Assembly: GCA_028583605.1 (NCBI GenBank)
Contig: CM053329.1
Span: forward strand, 13,130,501-13,194,500
Origin: Dastarcus helophoroides
Taxonomy: Eukaryota; Arthropoda; Insecta; Coleoptera; Bothrideridae
Reading direction: 5' to 3'
Length of the DNA: 64,000 bases
The position numbers were made by a program, and so were the translations under genes. Below are positions 59,022 through 64,000 of this stretch, piece by piece. Under the pieces are notes generated by a model, which worked only from the letters and a program-made list of their open reading frames with translations, searched no databases and was not told the origin of the DNA. The first letter of the stretch is position 1. The number at the start of each line of letters is the position of its first letter.

Positions 59022-59279
59022 TCAAAAAGACCTGGAACCGTTCGGACAGTTGATAGGCCTCTGGCGCATTTTACGATCGAAATCACCGTTTGCCTCGTCA
59101 ATATCCTGTTTACAAGAATTTCGTGCATCTATTAATATGGTGCGAGTCTTGACTGAGGGATTATTTCGCCAACGACGATATGCGCGATTTTTGCAGGAGA
59201 CAGCCCAAGCATATTTTTTACTGAACCAAGATTTACTGGAGGCAGACTTCTTTTGGGAGTCGTGAATTGAGCATTCCAT
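59022..59279 (-). pseudogene. LINE ORF2 fragment upstream of the reverse transcriptase
   Basis: 85 codons starting MECSIHDSQKKSAS and including KKYAWAVSCKNRAYRRWR, of the endonuclease-to-RT linker type with its conserved Trp/Arg-rich stretch. A frame change near 59020 separates it from the following segment. The duplicated RT block at 59315-59590 precedes it, so the remnant is rearranged. Confidence 0.65.
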
Positions 59280-59640
59280 ACCAATCAGGATAGTTTCCGT
59301 GATGGATTCGGCGACTAAGGAAGGGTTGTCTGAGGTAAAGCAGACTTCCTGCCATGGGAGAGATGCAAGAAAGTCTCTTCCCAGTTTGCAGAGTTAAGGT
59401 GCCAAACCCTACGCGACTGCGTCTGGAAAGGAGGTGGTATATGAAGCGAGCAAGAAGCTGCTACGAGCTTGTGATCCAAATTTCCACGCAGTGATGTCAC
59501 AGAAATTTTATACTCTCTGGAGATGATAGCTAGGAGATGATTTATGTGTAACAAAAACAGAGTAGGAGACAGGATAGACCCCTGAGGCATCCCTGCATTA
59601 ATCGCAAAATATCTCTTGTAGTTTCCATTCTATCTAATCG

Positions 59641-59969
59641 TATATTTCACTGATTTTAAAGTTAAGGTCTTGTAGATTTTTTAACGTAACGTAATATAAA
59701 ATTAATTTAAAAACCAACTGGAGCAAACTGAAGCTTCATGTATATAAAAAAAATTTAAATAAAATTTAAATTCATGGATGAGTGATGTTCGTTTTTATTG
59801 CATTTTTGGAACCATGCGGTAGTATTCATTATAAGTTTCATTAAACTACTTGAAACCTTACAACTAGAATATGTATAAAAGTATGCGATTAGTCTCAATC
59901 TATATTATTTGTAAAACATAAACCGTTCAGTTTCCACTTCGTTATATAAACGCCACACTGTAAACAGCT
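59641..59969 (-). other. presumed 3' UTR and flank of the Pro/Gln-repeat gene
   Basis: Downstream (minus strand) of the TGA at 59972. An AATAAA on the minus strand lies at 59799-59794, about 170 bases after the stop, a plausible polyadenylation signal. No other feature. Confidence 0.5.
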
Positions 59970-60383
59970 TCACGTTGCAGCAGGTGTTGTCGTCCCTGCG
60001 TCCTGAGCAGCTAGAGTCGTTGTCTCCGCTAACTGTTGGGTTGTCTGCTGAGGTGGTTGAGGTGGCTGCTGAGGTGGCTGCTGAGGTGGCTGCTGCGGTG
60101 GCTGCTGAGGTGGTTGAGGCGGCTGCTGAGGTGGTTGAGGCGGCTGCTGAGGTGGCTGCTGAGGTGGCTGCTGAGGTGGCTGCTGAGGTGGCTGCTGAGG
60201 TGGCTGCTGAGGTGGCTGCTGAGGTGGCTGCTGAGGTGGCTGCTGGGGTGGCTGAGGCGACTGTGGTGGTTGTGGTGGTCTAGGTGGCTGAGGTGCCTTT
60301 GTTGGGGAAGGTTCCGTACAATCCGTAGTATCTTCATCTTCGTCTTCGTCTTCACAAAACCAATCGCATAGATCATAATCCAG
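59970..60383 (-). CDS. terminal exon of an unrecognised Pro/Gln-repeat protein
   Basis: The frame has no Met of its own and is blocked upstream by an in-frame TAA, but a clean acceptor (ATAATTACAG) opens it at 60383. The 137 codons start [18 protein letters not shown], then [16 protein letters not shown], then about 17 units dominated by PPQQ, and end in a Thr/Ala-rich tail ([14 protein letters not shown]) before TGA. The frame stays open across the whole 12-bp repeat. The acidic Cys-containing start and Thr/Pro/Gln content suggest a secreted or extracellular protein, but I know no family. The upstream exon(s), including any signal peptide, are not identified. Other frames across the repeat (Ser-His-Leu, or Ala-Glu-Val on the plus strand) lack splice support. 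Confidence 0.5.
   Translation of the reverse strand: MDYDLCDWFCEDEDEDEDTTDCTEPSPTKAPQPPRPPQPPQSPQPPQQPPQQPPQQPPQQPPQQPPQQPPQQPPQQPPQQPPQPPQQPPQPPQQPPQQPPQQPPQQPPQPPQQTTQQLAETTTLAAQDAGTTTPAAT
60047..60260. repeat. 12-bp coding minisatellite (GCTGAGGTGGCT)n
   Basis: About 17 copies with a few variants (GGTTGAGGC, GCTGCGGTG). All length differences are multiples of three, so no frame is broken. It encodes the PPQQ repeat of the minus-strand exon. Confidence 0.95.
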
Positions 60384-60748
60384 CTGTAATTATAGTTTTG
60401 ACTTGAAATTTCGAAAAAAAGTCTAAATTTACAGAACGAACAGCGATTTCTAAAAATACTTTTATTTTTATTTAGAAGTTTTAGGTGAATACTCGCCATT
60501 TAAAAAAAATCGGATTTTTGTTACAAACCAAGTTTTTCCTCGCTTGAACTTTTATTTTAAATTCGACAGGATTTGATTATATTTTATTGTGGCCGGGTGC
60601 ATCATCGATAATTATTTGTCGTTAAAATCAACATTGGACAGTTAAAAGATTTTTTTTAAATATGTTCATTATGTTTTCGTTAACGAAATATACAAATTAC
60701 AAACCATTTCAGGTTTATTTGTTCCATTGTTCAGTTGAAGATCTCCGA
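60384..60748. other. intron-like or spacer sequence, no gene seen
   Basis: Lies upstream of the Pro/Gln exon on the minus strand and may be its intron. A possible plus-strand acceptor (AACCATTTCAG) ends near 60712. Confidence 0.35.
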
Positions 60749-60852
60749 TGGGATGATGACGATGATGATGAAAATGATAAAGAAGATAATGATGATGATG
60801 AAAATGATGACGATGATAATGATGATGATGATGATGATGATGATTATGAGGA
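60749..60852. repeat. (GAT)n microsatellite
   Basis: About 100 bases of GAT/GAA/GAC triplets. On the plus strand they form an Asp-rich frame (60662-60919) that continues to KVET and is preceded by a possible acceptor. I do not claim a gene, since the text outside the repeat resembles filler. Confidence 0.8.
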
Positions 60853-61599
60853 CGAAAATGTTAAACTCGAAAATGCGACAACTTTTTCTATAAAGTTTAC
60901 ATTTAAAGTTGAAACTTAGAAAAAAAATCGAAATTTCGAAAACTATTTCATTCATTTAAAAAAATTCTTAGAATTCTGAATTTAACTTTGAAAATCTGTC
61001 TTTAAACTCGAAAGGTCCAAGAAAATTCGAAGTTTAAATTTGAAGTTTTCACTTTAATTTAGGAGAAAATATATTTTAAGTTCCATAATTTTTTACACTT
61101 TAATCAGCAGATTTTTATATTGGACCCTAAATTTTGGCTTCAATGTTAAATTAGAAATTTAAATACAGATTTATTTTGGATATTTGTCAATTTCTTGTTA
61201 AGGTATTAAAATAATTTGAAAATATTTACTCTAAGTTCAAACTTCCTCATTTTTTAAACGCAATATTTCGACAAACCTCCCAATTTTATAAGCTTAGAGA
61301 TAACATTTCTACTTTTAATTACAAAGTTTAAGAATATTTTGTTTAATAATTCTAAAATTTATCTTTAGGTTTCATTTTATATTTGCCATTTTAAGAAACT
61401 GAAAAAAATTTCGAGGTTTTTAAAAACAATTTTTCATATCTTGCAGTTTTTAGTTCCTTCTGAACATTTTCATTAAAAAAAATCGAGGTTTCCAATTATG
61501 AATCTAAAATTTGAAAAAATAGAAATTCAAGTTTAAACTTAAACCGGTATTTAAAAAAACAAAAATTCTAAGCTTCCTTTCCCTCAAGCTTCAAGAAAA
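60853..61599. repeat. AT-rich filler, no gene
   Basis: Degenerate AAATTTGAA/TTTCGA phrases without a stable period. Confidence 0.6.
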
Positions 61600-64000
61600 A
61601 AAATCTTTTTTTCTTCAGATTTTTACTTTTCTTGAAACTTTAAACAAAAATTTTATTTAGCAATTTCAGGATTTTGAATTGGTTCTCAAAATTTTAAGTT
61701 TGAATTGGACGCTTTAGGAAATAAAGCTCTTAAGATTAAGCCTGAAGTTTTGTATTATTTATTTTTCATGGCCTAAAAGTTATTAAACTTTGGACCCAAA
61801 ATTGCATTTGTCTTAAAATTTTGTCAAAATTTCGAATATAATGTAAAAATTTTGAATCTGTTTCCTGATCTTTGTCTACACGTTTTCATTTGATCCTCGT
61901 AAAGTCGAAATAAAACAAAAACAAAAAAAATTAAACTTACACTTTGAATTTGAACCGCATTAAGTACGAAATGTTTAAAAATTGGAAAAATATCCAGATA
62001 TTTCAATTTTAGAAAACGAAGTTTCCAATTATGAACTAAAAATTTGAAAAAAAATTTCAAGTTTAAACTTGACTTTCTTAAGAGCCGATATTTAAAAAAA
62101 AACGAATATTCAAAACTTTCATTCCTCAAATTTTAAGCAAAAATGCTTTTTTCTTCAGATTTTCACTTTCCTTTAAACAAAAATTTTATTTAGAAATTTC
62201 AGGATTTTGAATTGGTTCTCAAAATTTTAAATTTAGGGCAGACGTTTTAGAAAATAAAGTTTTTAAGGTTAAGCCTGAAGTTTTGTATTATTTATTTTTT
62301 ATAACCTAAAAGTTATTAAACTTTAAACTGAAAATTTCTTTTATCTCAGAATTTTGTCAAAATTTCGAATATGACGTAAAAATTTTGAATCTGTTTCCTA
62401 ATTTTTGTCTACACATTTTCTGATCCTCGTAAATTCGAAGTGTCACAAAAACATAAAAAATGAAACTTACACTTTGAATTTGAACCACATTAAGTACCAA
62501 ATATTTGAAAATTGAAAAAATATCCAGAAATTTTGATTTTAGAAATCGAAGTTTCCATTTATGAACACAAAATTTGAAAAAAAAATTTCAAGTTTAAGCT
62601 TGATATTCTTAGGAGCCGATGTTTTAAAAAAACGGATATTCCAAGCTTTCGTTCCTCAAATTTTAAGAAAAAAACTTTTTTCTTCAGATTTTCACTTTCC
62701 TTTAAACAAAAATGTTATTTAGGAATTTCAGGATTTTGAATTGGTTCTCAAAATTTTAAATTTAGGGCAGACGTTTTAAAAAATAAAGTTTCTAAGGTTA
62801 AACCTGAAGTTTTGTATTATTTATTTTTCATAACCTAAAAGTTATTAAACTTTAAACTGAAAATTTCTTTTATCTCAGAATTTTGTCAAAATTTCGAATA
62901 TAATGTAAGAATTTTGAATCTGTTTCCTAATTTTTGTCTACACATTTTCTGATTCTCGTAAAGTCAAAATGTCACAAAAACAAAACAAAAATTAAACTTA
63001 CACTTTGAATTTGAACCACATTAAGTACGAAATATTTGAAAATTGAAAAAATATCCAGAAATTTTGATTTTAGAAATCGAAGTTTCCAATTATGAATTTA
63101 AAATTTGAAAAAAAATTTCAAGTTTAAACTTGACATTCTTAAGAGCCGATATTTTAAAAAAAACGACTTTAATTTCCACATTGAAATTATTTATTTTTTT
63201 CTCAAAATTTCGGATTTAATGTAGAATATTTGAATATAGTCCGAAAATTTGAGTTTTTTTTTATTTCGACTTCAATGACGTTTACCTTTACTGTTAAAAT
63301 TTGAAAAATGACAAGTTGGGGTTTAAATGTACAATTTTGAATAAGAAGAAAAAAAAACCAAGTTTCTGAAATGGAAGTATCAGTTTTTAAAATTTCAAAA
63401 TTTCGAAAACGAAACTTAAAAAAAAAAGAATTTTAAAAAAATTAAAATTTCGAGAAAGTCTTGTCCAGTTTGAACAAAACATTTTAAGAAAAAATTTAAA
63501 ATTTTGAAAATAAATTAAAAAAGGAAAAAGTAAAACTTTTGAAGTAAAACTCAAAATTTTCTATATAATGGTCCAGGTTCCAATTAAACTTAGTTTTTAA
63601 TTTAAGGTCGAAGTTTTAAAGTCGAAATTTAACAAAAACAAAAAAAATTAAACTTACGCTTTGAATTTGAACCATATTAAGTATGAAATGTTTGAAAATT
63701 AAAAAAATATCCAAAAAATTCTCCATTTTCTTCGAAACTTTAATTTTTTCCTCTCGAATCTTCGATTTTAATTTCCACATTAAATGTATTTATTTTTTTC
63801 TCGAAATTTCGGTGCTAATGTAGAATATTTGAATATAGTCCCAAAATTTGAGGTTTTTTTTTATTTCGACTTCAATGACGTTTAACTTTACTGTTAAAAT
63901 TATAAAAATGACAAATTGGGGTTTAAATGTGCAATTTTGAATAAGGAGAAAAAAAATCCTAGTCTCTGAAATGGATGCATAAGTTTTTAAAATTTCAAAT
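61600..64000. repeat. tandem satellite, unit about 530 bp, running off the window
   Basis: TTTCAGGATTTTGAATTGGTTC lies near 61667, 62198 and 62727, and CTTACACTTTGAATTTGAACC near 61937, 62468, 62998 and 63655. Three near-complete units are followed by a variant stretch. There GAATATAGTCC with CTTCAATGACGTTTA recurs near 63232 and 63833, about 600 apart. Unit identity is high, so the array is younger than the 310 bp satellite. Confidence 0.85.

Larger units (their letters stand above)
57194..59640 (-). mobile_element. Jockey/I-type LINE remnant, ORF2 from linker through reverse transcriptase to 3' end
   Basis: GC-richer than its surroundings. From right to left on the minus strand come a stray QGSILSPTLFLLHIN block (59600-59520), the linker with SSKSWFSKKYAWAV and FDRKMRQRP, a region of fingers-like NNYRPISLLPV text near 58600, and the palm at 58201-57779. 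The end of the protein carries AVQLDTVRTSV. The 3' terminus near 57210 matches the plus-strand fragment at 53200. The copy has many stops, so it is inactive. Confidence 0.8.

Noticed and set aside
59943..59952. TATATAAA-like motif on the plus strand before the minisatellite
   Set aside because: No supported plus-strand gene follows it, and it lies in the presumed 3' UTR of the minus-strand gene.
60036..60371. Trp/Leu/Arg-rich and Ala/Glu/Val plus-strand frames over the 12-bp minisatellite
   Set aside because: The minus-strand Pro/Gln frame has a splice acceptor, a unique head and tail and a polyadenylation signal; the plus-strand frames have none.
60662..60919. Asp-rich plus-strand frame with a possible splice acceptor
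   Set aside because: Most of it is a (GAT)n repeat and the rest resembles filler; a plausible exon at best, kept only as a microsatellite.
1..64000. CRISPR array, tRNA or rRNA genes
   Set aside because: No regular short repeats with unique spacers; no cloverleaf with A and B boxes and no rRNA-like conserved block was seen on either strand.

Overview
This is a stretch of AT-rich insect nuclear DNA, possibly from a beetle (low confidence on the order). The insect assignment rests on multi-exon gustatory receptor genes of the 7tm_7 family, a single-exon Ac45-like V-ATPase accessory gene, and insect-type transposons: piggyBac, pogo, a DUF4817-type mariner, hAT, Copia with an internal initiator-tRNA primer site, and RTE and Jockey/I-type LINEs. 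There are no operons, and no rRNA, tRNA or CRISPR features were found. Most of the window is repeat: long tracts of degenerate 'TTTTCGAAATTTTGA'-like filler, several tandem satellites, and nested mobile elements.

Layout. 1-9.6 kb is filler and a ~310 bp satellite, with several copies of a short dispersed element that ends in a hammerhead-ribozyme-like motif, two of them as head-to-head palindromes. 9.95-11.2 kb holds an Ac45-like gene on the minus strand. 11.4-17.3 kb is a decayed piggyBac element split by a nearly intact pogo/Tigger-type element. 18.1-26.3 kb is a broken Copia element. Its gag is split by a hAT-like element that itself contains another hAT-like element packed with filler, and its pol is cut by a small element with a long target duplication. 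26.3-27.7 kb is a LINE ORF1 on the minus strand, interrupted by an inverted LINE 3' end.

28.6-47.7 kb carries four gustatory receptor genes: two on the plus strand (Gr-A, Gr-B) and two on the minus strand (Gr-C, Gr-D). Large polypyrimidine microsatellites lie in and beside Gr-B. A filler-rich hAT element with a mariner (DD41D) inside it lies between Gr-C and Gr-D. The receptors are built alike: a long first exon for TM1-6, a phase-0 intron, and a short exon for TM7 and the C-terminus. Gr-A has no C-terminal exon of its own and may share that of Gr-B.

47.8-59.6 kb is an RTE LINE fragment split by a second filler-rich hAT, a Jockey/I-type LINE fragment, a ~139 bp satellite with two-unit higher-order structure, another copy of the hammerhead-bearing dispersed repeat, and a larger minus-strand LINE remnant. 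At 60 kb there is a previously untracked terminal exon on the minus strand: acidic and Cys-containing, followed by a Pro/Gln repeat. The window ends in a ~530 bp satellite.

The most unusual points are the hammerhead-like motif in a dispersed, palindromic element; the same low-complexity filler inside mobile elements with unrelated termini; the possible shared-exon gustatory receptor locus; the intact DD41D mariner with ~420 bp inverted repeats; and the Pro/Gln-repeat exon.
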